NCBI RefSeq assembly: GCF_900143695.1 | Contig: NZ_FRFE01000015.1 | Coordinates: forward strand, 82,801-146,800 | Direction of reading: 5' to 3' | DNA: 64,000 bases | From: Desulfopila aestuarii DSM 18488 | GTDB lineage: Bacteria; Desulfobacterota; Desulfobulbia; Desulfobulbales; Desulfocapsaceae | Shown here: positions 10,074 through 18,564 of the stretch, one piece after another | Layout of the letters: every line of letters starts with the position of its first letter | Position numbering within the stretch: position 1 is the stretch's first letter | Translations under genes and position numbers: made by a program | Notes under the pieces: generated by a model | Databases searched by the model: none | What the model was told of the DNA's origin: nothing | Seen by the model: the letters and a program-made list of their open reading frames with translations, nothing else

Positions 10074-12460
10074 TGTCTCGTATTTTTACCCTCCGGCCAA
10101 GTATAACCACCAAACTTTTTGTGCTCTGCCTTTTTGTCATCCTGGCCTTCAGTGCTATTATCTGGACGATGATCTCGGCATTTCGAACAGTTGATTCACT
10201 GAGCAATACCATTATCGAACGTGATGTGAGCAGAATCATTCAAAACGGTCAGCTGGTTCGAGATCTGACCCGTATCCTCACCGAAACCAACCTGGTGGTA
10301 AGTTCATTCTATGGCCAGGATGTCGTTCTGGTAACCAAGGAAAAGGAACTTGCTACCATGACCCTCACCATTCTCGGCAGAGATATGGATGAGGAACAAG
10401 GTAAGGTTCTGCTGAAGTTTCGCTCTTCACTCTCTTCGCTTCTTGAACAATGCAAAAAAATTAATTCGCTGAAGCGAAGCATTCTTAATGTAGACAAAAA
10501 TTTACATACTACCCTTAACGCTCTGGAGGAAAGTGTTGCAGGGAAAATCGTTAATCTCGTTCTTGCCGGTGAGGATTCCATGGCACTCGAACAGCTCGGT
10601 GCCCTCATCCCTTCGTATCGCGACGTGGTTCTGCAGATCGCCCTGCGCTTCACCAGTCTCGATCCAGTACAGGATGGAAACCAGGATGTATTCCCCATCA
10701 CAGAGTTACTTGATACCCTCCATCTGCGGTTCAGAACCCTTCTCGCCTCAGAAGCAGATGTCGCAACCTATGGCAAAAAACTACTCGTTGAAACAGTTGC
10801 CTATCGAAAGCTCGTCATCGTCTTTGCCGCAGAAGTGGTGACTCTGCACACACGCCTCTCAGAGCTGAAAGGTATCCAGGAACAGACTCTGGCCGTCATG
10901 CAAAGCGTCGATGAACAAAGCGCCAATGGCGCCCAGACCATCCAGACAGCCATCCGGCAGAGTATCAGCAGTTCTGTCAACTCAATGGTGCTGCTTGCAG
11001 CACTTGTTGCCATTGTCATCCTCACCATCATCTATACGTTTCTCCTTTTGCATATCCGCAGGCCGATGGCAGCAATTCTTCAAGGTATTGCTTCGGTCAG
11101 TGAAGGAAATCTGCAGACTGTGATCAGTATGGGTCGAAAAGACGAGTGGGATGTCATCGAAAGGGCATTGAATCGGATGACCCTGGAGCTGGGCGAATCA
11201 TATGAACGACTGCAGAACAATAACGTCGAACTTACCCGGGCCCACAATGAGATGGAAAAACATATGTGGGCACTTGAGTCAGAAATGAGCCAGAGAAAAA
11301 TGGCGGAAGCGGAAAATGCCAAGCTCCAGCAGCAACTGCAGCACGCCCAGAAAATGGAGGCCATCGGCACCCTTGCTGGTGGTGTTGCCCATGATTTCAA
11401 CAATCTGCTGCAGGGCATTCAGGGCTATACCGAATTACTGCTTTTGAAATCCGGCAAGGATGAATCCCGGGAACTGCATCAGGTGCTTCGGGCCGCACAA
11501 CGGGGCGGCGAGTTGACCCGACAGTTGCTCACCTTCAGCCGCAAGATGGAGAGCAAGCTCTGTCCGGTGAACATTAACCAGATTATCGGCGACATGCGCG
11601 TTCTGCTGGAACGAACCATTCCCAAGATGATCCAGGTTCAGTTGCATCTCAATGCCAACCTGCGCCAGGTGAATGGCGATGGTGCACAACTCGAGCAGGT
11701 ACTGATGAATCTTGCTGTCAACGCCAGAGATGCCATGCCGGATGGCGGCGTGCTGACCATCAGCACCGAAGAGATAGCGTTTCCAGACCATGAAGGAAAA
11801 ATTCTTCCTGAGATGGTACCTGGCCCCTATGTTGTCTTACGCGTTGCCGACACCGGTGTCGGCATGGATCAGGAGACACGGGAGCGCATCTTCAATCCAT
11901 TTTTCACCACCAAGGAAGTCGGCCGTGGTACAGGCCTCGGTCTCGCCATGGTATATGGCATCGTGAAAAATCATCAGGGTCATATTGTTTGTGATAGTGA
12001 ACCCGGCAAAGGCACCGCCTTCATCATTTATCTTCCTGCTATCGACCTGTTGCCGGATCAGGCCAAGATTGATCCGGCAACGGATTTGCCAGGCGGCGTG
12101 GAAACGCTTCTGTTGGTTGATGATGAACCGTATATCAGGGAGCTTGGGCAAAAGATTCTGACACAATTTGGCTATACTGTAATCTGTGCCGAAAGTGGTG
12201 AGATGGCGCTTCGCATTGCCGAAGAACAGCGAGAACAGATACAGCTGGTCATTCTTGACATTATTATGCCGGGCATGGGTGGCGAACAATGCATGAAATG
12301 GCTTTTGGCGGATTTCCCCTCGCTCAAGGTTATTATTGCCAGTGGTTACTCAGACATAGCAACACAGGAAAACGTTCTTCGAGATGGACTGACATTTATC
12401 AATAAGCCGTATAACGTTGGAGAAATGCTACGAATCGTGCGTAAGGTGTTGGATACATAG
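10073..12460 (+). CDS. Hybrid sensor histidine kinase with C-terminal receiver
   Basis: A 795-residue inner-membrane kinase. TM1 is about 13-35, followed by a long mostly helical periplasmic region to about 304 and TM2 at about 305-327. HAMP and coiled coil span about 328-425. The HisKA domain has its phospho-histidine in GGVAHDFNNLL (H440). HATPase has N-box NLAVNARDAMPDGG, G1 DTGVGM, the F-box FNPFFTTKE and G2 GTGLGL. The receiver covers about 675-795 with acidic pair VDDE, phospho-Asp in VILDIIMPG and Lys in INKPYN. The HDFNN type kinase motif is common in HisKA_4-like proteins. It is translationally coupled to the duplicated binding protein, which probably docks onto its periplasmic domain. 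No DNA-binding partner is adjacent. Confidence 0.9.
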   Translation: MSRIFTLRPSITTKLFVLCLFVILAFSAIIWTMISAFRTVDSLSNTIIERDVSRIIQNGQLVRDLTRILTETNLVVSSFYGQDVVLVTKEKELATMTLTILGRDMDEEQGKVLLKFRSSLSSLLEQCKKINSLKRSILNVDKNLHTTLNALEESVAGKIVNLVLAGEDSMALEQLGALIPSYRDVVLQIALRFTSLDPVQDGNQDVFPITELLDTLHLRFRTLLASEADVATYGKKLLVETVAYRKLVIVFAAEVVTLHTRLSELKGIQEQTLAVMQSVDEQSANGAQTIQTAIRQSISSSVNSMVLLAALVAIVILTIIYTFLLLHIRRPMAAILQGIASVSEGNLQTVISMGRKDEWDVIERALNRMTLELGESYERLQNNNVELTRAHNEMEKHMWALESEMSQRKMAEAENAKLQQQLQHAQKMEAIGTLAGGVAHDFNNLLQGIQGYTELLLLKSGKDESRELHQVLRAAQRGGELTRQLLTFSRKMESKLCPVNINQIIGDMRVLLERTIPKMIQVQLHLNANLRQVNGDGAQLEQVLMNLAVNARDAMPDGGVLTISTEEIAFPDHEGKILPEMVPGPYVVLRVADTGVGMDQETRERIFNPFFTTKEVGRGTGLGLAMVYGIVKNHQGHIVCDSEPGKGTAFIIYLPAIDLLPDQAKIDPATDLPGGVETLLLVDDEPYIRELGQKILTQFGYTVICAESGEMALRIAEEQREQIQLVILDIIMPGMGGEQCMKWLLADFPSLKVIIASGYSDIATQENVLRDGLTFINKPYNVGEMLRIVRKVLDT

Positions 12461-12464
12461 TCCG

Positions 12465-13073
12465 CTATTTCCTTTTTCTCAAACGCGCGGTCTCCTTTCT
12501 CGTCTCTTGTAGAATCATATTCAGGTATTTTCGTACCTCATCGGCAGAATCAAACTTGATGTCCTCAACAAGAAGCACTCGCGGAGGCCTCAACCAGTGT
12601 GACTGCTTGTCCCGTGTTTCAGAGCTCGAATCTGCTGTACTCAAAAAGACGGCAAGCGGAAATGTCGGCGTAAAACGACAAACAGTCCCCTTATCTTTCT
12701 GGCTGTTGACGTGAATAGTTCCGCCCATCAGCTGCACAATCCGTTCAGCAATGGTCAACCCGAGACCAGTTCCGCCAAATTTTCTGTTCATCGAGGAGTC
12801 GACCTGACGAAAGAGCTGGAAAATATGCTGTATTTCCTCGGGTTCGATGCCTATCCCGGTATCTGAAATGGTAAAGGTGACACTGGCACTCACCGCATCG
12901 GAATGGGCTAGTTCCACCAGCAAATGCACCCCACCCTTTTCTGTAAATTTGCAGCCATTGGCCAGAAGGTTATTCAGCACCTGGGTCAGTTTTGCCTTGT
13001 CGCCAGCCACACAGGGCGGCAAGTTGGAGTCAATTGAACTCTCAGAGGAAATGTTTTTTTGCCTCCGCCCCAT
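12465..13073 (-). pseudogene. Remnant of a hybrid histidine kinase (ATPase domain plus receiver stub)
   Basis: A 202-codon minus-strand frame that begins abruptly inside a kinase. Homology starts about residue 14 (SIDSNLPPCVAGDKAKL) and runs through N-box NNLLANGCKFTE, G1 DTGIGIEPEE, F-box IFQLFRQVDSSM and G2 GGTGLGL. It then enters a receiver start (RVLLVEDIKF) that breaks off into an unrelated Lys/Arg-rich tail. No sensor, HAMP, phospho-His region or complete receiver exists, and neighbouring frames upstream do not supply them. It is convergent with the intact kinase, leaving only 4 bp between stops. It is most likely decay of an unrelated kinase gene by flanking deletions. Confidence 0.75.
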
Positions 13074-13204
13074 CTGACCATGCCTTGACGTAATGATGAA
13101 AAAAAGCGAAAGTTACTACCTGCACCCCACTTCACTGCCAATGGCCTCCTTGAGGCTGAAAAGATTGTACAGAGGCAGTTACAATTGATACGCACGAGGT
13201 GATT

Positions 13205-13678
13205 ATGAAGACCGCTGATCTGTATGACGAATAAGAAGAACTGCTCCAGGTCTGTCAACCGCTGTTTCGCCATTATGGCGGGCACCGGACCTTCCACGGT
13301 CCGATCGCCACGTTGAAATGTTTTGAAGATAACTCCCTGGTAAGCGATCAGCTTGGACAGCCAGGTCAGGGACGCATCCTGGTGGTTGATGGTGGTGGAT
13401 CGCTCCGCTGCGCAATGCTGGGTGATATCCTGGCCCAGAAGGCGGTTGACAATGGCTGGGCCGGTATACTGATGTTTGGGTGCATCCGAGACGCAGAAGA
13501 GATTGGCAAAATGGAGCTGGGAGTTCTTGCTCTTGCAACTATTCCCCGAAAAAGCGTCAAGAAGGGACGAGGCGACAGCGGGGAGCCGGTGACATTTGCC
13601 GGTGTCACCTTCAGGCCAGGCGAGTGGCTATATGCCGATCCGGATGGTGCTGTTGTCTTACCTCAAAAGGCTCGATGA
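13205..13678 (+). pseudogene. rraA: RraA-like aldolase/regulator interrupted by an in-frame TAA
   Basis: From ATG 13205 (GAGGTG 2-8 bp before it) the frame reads MKTADLYDE, then TAA at 13232-13234. It continues in the same frame without further stops to 13678, giving about 147 family-typical residues. These include [17 protein letters not shown], the catalytic-type GCIRDAEE and [23 protein letters not shown]. Codon 10 in homologs is an ordinary residue, so a single nonsense change is the simplest explanation. RraA-family proteins are metal-dependent 4-hydroxy-4-methyl-2-oxoglutarate/oxaloacetate aldolases, and some bind RNase E. An N-terminally short product from TTG 13313 would lack the first two structural elements. 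A sequencing error cannot be excluded. Confidence 0.7.
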
Positions 13679-13768
13679 AATGTGCGATCTGAGAATAACT
13701 GATCTCTCTTTTCGCCAACCCTTTTCGCATTGCCCTGCTGACATATCTCTGTTTGCCAAAAGGTCATC

Positions 13769-14788
13769 ATGAAAAAGACACTCTTGTTTTCGCCATATAC
13801 GTTAAAAAGTGTAACATTCAAAAACCGCGTGGCGATGGCTCCCATGTGCCAGTACTCTGCTGCGACTGACGGTTTGCCGAACGACTGGCACCGCATTCAC
13901 TATGTTTCAAGAGCTATCGGCCAGGTAGGCATGATCCTTACCGAGGCAACAGCTGTCGAGCCTCGGGGACGAATTTCCGACCGGGATCTTGGACTGTGGA
14001 ATGACGATGCCATCGCTCCGTTTGCCGGATTGCTAGAACAGATAAAAAGCCATGGTTGCAGAGTCGGTATTCAGATAGCCCATGCCGGCCGGAAATCGAC
14101 TGTCACTCATGAGTCTATTGTGGCACCAAGCGCCATCGCCTTTGATGATCAATACCAGGTGCCGCGAGAACTCTCCCCAGAAGAAATTTCTGATATTGTC
14201 CATTCATTTGGCGATGCTGTTCGTCGAGCAGTTGTTGCAGGTGCTGATTTTATCGAGATTCATGGCGCCCATGGCTATTTGATCAATCAGTTTTTGTCGC
14301 CGCTCACCAATAGACGTACAGATACGTACGGGAAAAACCGGTCACGATTTCTCAGGGAAGTTCTCGAAGAAACAGCAAACCATATCCCGCCTGGAATGCC
14401 TGTGTTCCTCCGCATTTCCGCTGAAGATTACAAAGATGGCGGCAATCACCCGGAAGATTTATGCCGGCTGCTCGAACCGGTCAAGCATTTGATCGACCTT
14501 GTTCACGTCAGCTCAGGTGGTGTGGCGGCAGACGCCTTGGTAAAAACGGCCCCCGGTTATCAAGTACCATTTGCCGAGACCATCAGGAACCAGCTGCAAC
14601 TCCCTGTCATGGCGGTGGGAATGTTGGAATCGCCCTCCCTGGCCGAGGAAACCCTCAAAAAAGGCCAGGCCGATTTCATCGCGCTGGGTCGTGAATTGCT
14701 GCGGAATCCCTATTGGCCGCTTCACGCTGCCAGAAACCTGGGAGATGACATCGAGTGGCCTACCCCCTATCAGCGAGCGAAAATTTAA
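13769..14788 (+). CDS. NADH:flavin oxidoreductase, old yellow enzyme (YqjM-like)
   Basis: A 339-residue FMN enzyme with a TIM-barrel fold that reduces activated C=C bonds (enones, nitro compounds) using NAD(P)H. Visible motifs: AMAPMCQYSA near residue 21-30, with the Cys of the YqjM ('thermophilic-like') class that tunes flavin potential; IQIAHAGRKS near 105; HGAHGYLINQFLSP near 170 with the substrate-binding His pair and NRRTDTYGKN following; and the C-terminal phosphate-binding ALGRELLRNPYW. Length is normal for the class and no iron-sulfur or dinucleotide domain extends it. It is followed 18 bp later by a ferredoxin-domain DUF362 protein, suggesting a shared redox task. Confidence 0.92.
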   Translation: MKKTLLFSPYTLKSVTFKNRVAMAPMCQYSAATDGLPNDWHRIHYVSRAIGQVGMILTEATAVEPRGRISDRDLGLWNDDAIAPFAGLLEQIKSHGCRVGIQIAHAGRKSTVTHESIVAPSAIAFDDQYQVPRELSPEEISDIVHSFGDAVRRAVVAGADFIEIHGAHGYLINQFLSPLTNRRTDTYGKNRSRFLREVLEETANHIPPGMPVFLRISAEDYKDGGNHPEDLCRLLEPVKHLIDLVHVSSGGVAADALVKTAPGYQVPFAETIRNQLQLPVMAVGMLESPSLAEETLKKGQADFIALGRELLRNPYWPLHAARNLGDDIEWPTPYQRAKI

Positions 14789-14806
14789 CAGCGCAAAGGA
14801 GAAAAT

Positions 14807-15874
14807 ATGCACCGTGTCATGATACATCCGGCAACCTATGAAAACTGCCGCGTCGCAGTTGACCACGCATTTGAACTTTTCCCCCAGGAAATTGCTGGCA
14901 AGAAAGTGGTTATCAAGCCAAATGTGCTCCGCGGTTCCAGGCCAGATGAGCATATTGTCACCAACCCGGCACTATTACAGGCAGTGATTGAAAAAGTTGA
15001 AGAGATGCAACCGCGTCAGCTCATTGTTGGCGACAACCCCGGTCTGTTCAATTATGGGGACAATGAGAACTGTTTCGAGCAGACCGGCCTGATGGCAGCT
15101 GCGAAAGGGTATTACAGAAACCTTGGAGACACCACACGTTACCTTGATTTTCATCCTGATTTCATGCCGAAAATCGGCGTTTCAGAAGAAATAATGGCTG
15201 CTGACATCCTCATCAGCCTGCCCAAATTTAAAACCCATGGGCTCACCGTGATGACCGGTGCCATCAAAAACAGCTATGGTATCCTTCCCGGCGGACAGAA
15301 GGCGAGGTTACACCAGATTGCGGGAACAGCGAGACGTTTTCATGAACTGATAGTGGAAGTATTCCGCCTACGGGTTCCGGATATGTTTATTATGGACGGT
15401 GTAATTGGTATGGAGGGCAATGGCCCGGCATCGCCAGAATTACGGGAAATTGGTCTGATACTGGCCGCCGATAATGCGGTTGCCATGGATGCGGTGGTTG
15501 CCAGAATGATGGGCGTTGACCCTGCCCGTTTACATTTTCTGCAAAAAGCCAGGGACACCGGCCTTGGTGATTTCGCTTCCGATATGATCGCAATTGAAGG
15601 CGAGATGCGGGTTCTCCCCGATTTCAAGCTTCCCCCTCTTGGCGGTGAAGCCATTACCGACAACCCGAACGCTCAGCAATTACTGCATGCCAAGGGCCAC
15701 GTTACCCCCAAAGCCGACCCTGAACTCTGCACGACATGCGGCGCCTGCATCGAGCATTGCCCGGTTTCCGCACTCTCAATGCAGCAAACACTTCCTGTGG
15801 TTGAGGAAGAAACCTGCATAGCCTGTTTCTGCTGCCAGGAGATCTGTCCGGAAAAGGCAATGCGCTTAAGTTAA
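14807..15874 (+). CDS. DUF362 protein with C-terminal two-cluster ferredoxin domain
   Basis: A 355-residue protein. The DUF362 domain spans about 1-270 (VVIKPNVLRGSRPDE, ISLPKFKTHGLTVMTGAIKN, GVIGMEGNGP). It is followed by a bacterial ferredoxin module: CTTCGACIEHCPVSAL near 307 and CIACFCCQEICPEKAM near 338, each able to ligate a 4Fe-4S cluster. AAAGGAG precedes the ATG. DUF362 proteins are widespread in anaerobes and their reaction is poorly defined, so I assign only an electron-transfer-linked role. A strong terminator follows at 15890, closing the OYE-DUF362 transcript. Confidence 0.9.
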   Translation: MHRVMIHPATYENCRVAVDHAFELFPQEIAGKKVVIKPNVLRGSRPDEHIVTNPALLQAVIEKVEEMQPRQLIVGDNPGLFNYGDNENCFEQTGLMAAAKGYYRNLGDTTRYLDFHPDFMPKIGVSEEIMAADILISLPKFKTHGLTVMTGAIKNSYGILPGGQKARLHQIAGTARRFHELIVEVFRLRVPDMFIMDGVIGMEGNGPASPELREIGLILAADNAVAMDAVVARMMGVDPARLHFLQKARDTGLGDFASDMIAIEGEMRVLPDFKLPPLGGEAITDNPNAQQLLHAKGHVTPKADPELCTTCGACIEHCPVSALSMQQTLPVVEEETCIACFCCQEICPEKAMRLS

Positions 15875-15889
15875 TCTGAGCCAACTTGT

Positions 15890-15925
15890 GAGCGCATCCG
15901 GAAATTGGATGCGCTCTCTTTTTTT
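15890..15925 (+). terminator. Rho-independent terminator after the OYE/DUF362 pair
   Basis: GAGCGCATCC (15890-15899) pairs perfectly with GGATGCGCTC (15907-15916), and a T-rich tail follows to 15925. It lies 16 bp after the DUF362 stop. The 287 bp from here to the next gene contains no recognised gene. Confidence 0.9.
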
Positions 15926-16212
15926 ACGAAAACGTATCCAACAAAACGCTGTCGATGACAGCACTCCACCAAAGGGGTCCGATCAATAGACCCATATCCC
16001 GCCATTAAGAAAAAACTCCTTGTATTCCCCATGATGGTGTGCTAACCATTCTTTCTCAAAGCATATTATCGACTATTGCGGTCAACAATGCAGGATATTT
16101 TTTGCCATTACATGTACTGATCTGCACGCAACATCCAACAGATCCAAATCATGGCGGCGGGAGATACTGCAGGTATAATACCATTTATTTTCTCCATATT
16201 ATGAGGTAACCG

Positions 16213-17397
16213 ATGAGAAAACGTCTCATTTCGCCAGCACAGGCAGGATTGGTACTTTTATTGACATTCATGTTTTCTAGCATTGGCCAGGCAGAAAATA
16301 CCATCAAGATCGGACTGAATCTGGCATTCACCGGAGGCCGTGAATCTTCCGGCCTTGCCACCAGAGCCGGTGCCGAAATGGCAAAAGATACGATCAATAA
16401 TGCCGGCGGGGTTACCATAGGAGGGAAAAAATACGTTATTGAGTATATTTACGCCGACAACAAGTCAAATGTGCAACAAGCTGTTGATAATGTAATAAAG
16501 CTCATTACCGTCGAAAAGGTTGTTGCGATCATCGGTCCCAATGACAGCTCCAGGGCCATTCCGGCAGGAGGCATTAGCCAATCTTTCAAAACACCAATGC
16601 TGTCGCCGATGTCGACAAACCCAACAACTACGCTTGACAGACCATATGTCTTTCGTGCCTGCTTCCTGGACCCTTTTCAGGGGCAGGCCATGGCAAACTT
16701 TGCAACCACAGAATTTGACGCAAAAAAAGCCGCTGTCTTCTTTGATATAGCTGATGCCTATCCTCGAGGGCTTGCTGATTTTTTCAAAACAGCCTTCCTG
16801 GCGAAACACGGTGAGGGATCAATCGTCGCCTACGAAGATTTTCATTCCAATGAAACGGACTATAGTGCACACATGAAACGTATTATGGCAAGCGGCGCAG
16901 ATGTACTCTTTGTTCCGCAGTATGACAACCAGATCCCTGAGATTGTCAAACAGGCTGCAGCTGCGGGCTGGAACAAGCCGATTCTTGGTGGCGACGCCTG
17001 GGAGACAAGCACCCTCATGGAACAGTGCGGCGATCAGTGCAAAGGGTATTTCTTCACTTCACACTTTGCCGCTGTCGGCGCAAAAGGCAAGAGCCTGGAG
17101 TTTGTCGAGGCGTTCAAGGCCAAGACAGGCAAAAATCCGACTGCAGACGGGGCGCTGGGTTATGACGCTGCCAGCCTGCTGATAACCGCGATAGCGAATG
17201 TTGGCAGTATCAGTGACAACCTGCTGACGGCAAGGACTACGATAAAAGACAGTCTCGCCTCAGTAAAAGGCTTTCAGGGAGTCACAGGTACCCTTGACAT
17301 GACCGCAGGTGGTGATCCGATTAAGAGCGGCGTGGTCATCCGCATCAATGATCAGGGAGCGTTTGAGTCGTACAAGATCGAAAACCCAGAAATTTAG
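16213..17397 (+). CDS. Orphan LivJ-like (Peripla_BP_6) substrate-binding protein
   Basis: A 394-residue exported protein. The signal peptide is about 1-27 (cleavage near IGQA). The mature N-terminus TIKIGLNLAFTGGRESSG and the later VVAIIGPNDSSRAIP / TPMLSPMSTNP segments are typical of branched-chain amino-acid/amide binding proteins. GAGGT lies 6 bp before the ATG. No LivHMGF permease or ATPase genes are adjacent, and the next gene is convergent. It either serves a transporter elsewhere or works as a receptor component. A TATAAT hexamer at 16174-16179 may be its -10, without a good -35. Confidence 0.85.
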   Translation: MRKRLISPAQAGLVLLLTFMFSSIGQAENTIKIGLNLAFTGGRESSGLATRAGAEMAKDTINNAGGVTIGGKKYVIEYIYADNKSNVQQAVDNVIKLITVEKVVAIIGPNDSSRAIPAGGISQSFKTPMLSPMSTNPTTTLDRPYVFRACFLDPFQGQAMANFATTEFDAKKAAVFFDIADAYPRGLADFFKTAFLAKHGEGSIVAYEDFHSNETDYSAHMKRIMASGADVLFVPQYDNQIPEIVKQAAAAGWNKPILGGDAWETSTLMEQCGDQCKGYFFTSHFAAVGAKGKSLEFVEAFKAKTGKNPTADGALGYDAASLLITAIANVGSISDNLLTARTTIKDSLASVKGFQGVTGTLDMTAGGDPIKSGVVIRINDQGAFESYKIENPEI

Positions 17398-17434
17398 CGA
17401 AAATGTTATAGGGATGGGTCCCGTTTGATACGTT

Positions 17435-17470
17435 GGAAGCGGCTGAACATGACAATGCTCAACCGCTTCC
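17435..17470. terminator. Hairpin between convergent genes (probable bidirectional terminator)
   Basis: GGAAGCGG (17435-17442) pairs with CCGCTTCC (17463-17470), and the pairing extends imperfectly inward through TGA/TCA and CAT/ATG steps. It lies between the LivJ-like gene stop and the potD stop. No long T-run follows on either strand, so termination strength is uncertain. Confidence 0.5.
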
Positions 17471-17520
17471 CAAATGCGACATCTGCCTTCCCCGTGCTTA
17501 CAGAGAAAGCTTTTCTTCGT

Positions 17521-18564
17521 TTAATTCCCCGCCCGAAGTTTCTCCCAATACTGCTGGTAAATGGCAAGGGCCTCACCAACATCGGTCTGGAATTCGCCGG
17601 CAGCAATCTGCTCTTTATCCGGAAAAACCGTTTTATTGGTTCTTACCGCTTCGTCCAACAGCGGCAGCGCAGTCAGGACCGGGGTTGCATAACCGTTTTC
17701 CTCAACACAGGTCTTGGCAACATCGGCTTTCATCATGAAGTTGATGAAGGCATGGGCATTTTTAATGTTTCTTGCACTTTTCGGGATCACGTAGCTGTCA
17801 ACCCAGAGGTTGGCACCTTCTTTGGGATAGACGTAACGAATGGCCGGGTTTTCCTGTTCGGCCATATAGGCTTCACCGTTCCAGATCATACCGAGGCTCA
17901 CCTCCCCTGCCAGATACGGCAGGCGCGGCGAATCGCTGTTAAAGAGCAGGACATTGGGCATTAATTCTTTCAAGAGGAGATAGGCATCCTCGATCTCTTT
18001 GGGGTCAGTGGAGTTGCTGCTGTACCCCTTGATCTTGAGGGCCATATGAAACACCTCGCGAACATCATCCTGCAAAAGCAGCTTGCCCTTGTACTCCGGT
18101 TTCCAGAGATCCTGCCAGCCGGTAATAGACGCCACCGGAATCATTTCACTGTTGACCCCGATACCAGTTGAGCCCCACATATACGGAATGGAATAGACGT
18201 TGCCTTTGTCATAGTTTTTATCCAGAAGATTCGGGTCGAGATCCTTCATATTCGGAAGCTGTGCACGATCAAGCGGCTGCAACATCCCCTCTTTCCCCAT
18301 ACGACTGACGAAATAGGTGGACGGGAATACCACATCATATCCATCCTTCTGGATCAGCTTCAGCTTGGCGTACATGGTCTCGTTGCTGTCATAGGTGGAG
18401 TAGACCACCTCGATCCCGGTCTCCTTGGTGAACTGCTGCAGCACACTTTCGGGAAGATACTCGGTCCAGTTATAGACGTAGACCTTCTCGGCAGCGAATG
18501 CGGGTAGAGCTGTACATGCGACCGCCAGCAATCCGCTCGTGATGATGTTACTGATTTTTCCCAT
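17521..18564 (-). CDS. potD: Spermidine/putrescine periplasmic binding protein
   Basis: A 347-residue exported protein that delivers polyamines to PotABC. The signal peptide is about 1-24 (cleavage at AFA). The mature start KVYVYNWTEYLPESVL is the classic PotD/PotF opening, and WNGEAY, DSYVIPKSARN and AHAFINFMM follow. It is the last gene of potABCD; its start overlaps the end of potC by 17 bp, so expression is coupled. Whether it prefers putrescine or spermidine cannot be read reliably from the sequence. Confidence 0.93.
   Translation of the reverse strand: MGKISNIITSGLLAVACTALPAFAAEKVYVYNWTEYLPESVLQQFTKETGIEVVYSTYDSNETMYAKLKLIQKDGYDVVFPSTYFVSRMGKEGMLQPLDRAQLPNMKDLDPNLLDKNYDKGNVYSIPYMWGSTGIGVNSEMIPVASITGWQDLWKPEYKGKLLLQDDVREVFHMALKIKGYSSNSTDPKEIEDAYLLLKELMPNVLLFNSDSPRLPYLAGEVSLGMIWNGEAYMAEQENPAIRYVYPKEGANLWVDSYVIPKSARNIKNAHAFINFMMKADVAKTCVEENGYATPVLTALPLLDEAVRTNKTVFPDKEQIAAGEFQTDVGEALAIYQQYWEKLRAGN

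Noticed and set aside
13232..13234. Recoding or read-through of the TAA in rraA
   Set aside because: TAA has no known bacterial recoding amino acid and no stimulatory structure is apparent. Nonsense mutation or sequencing error is more likely.
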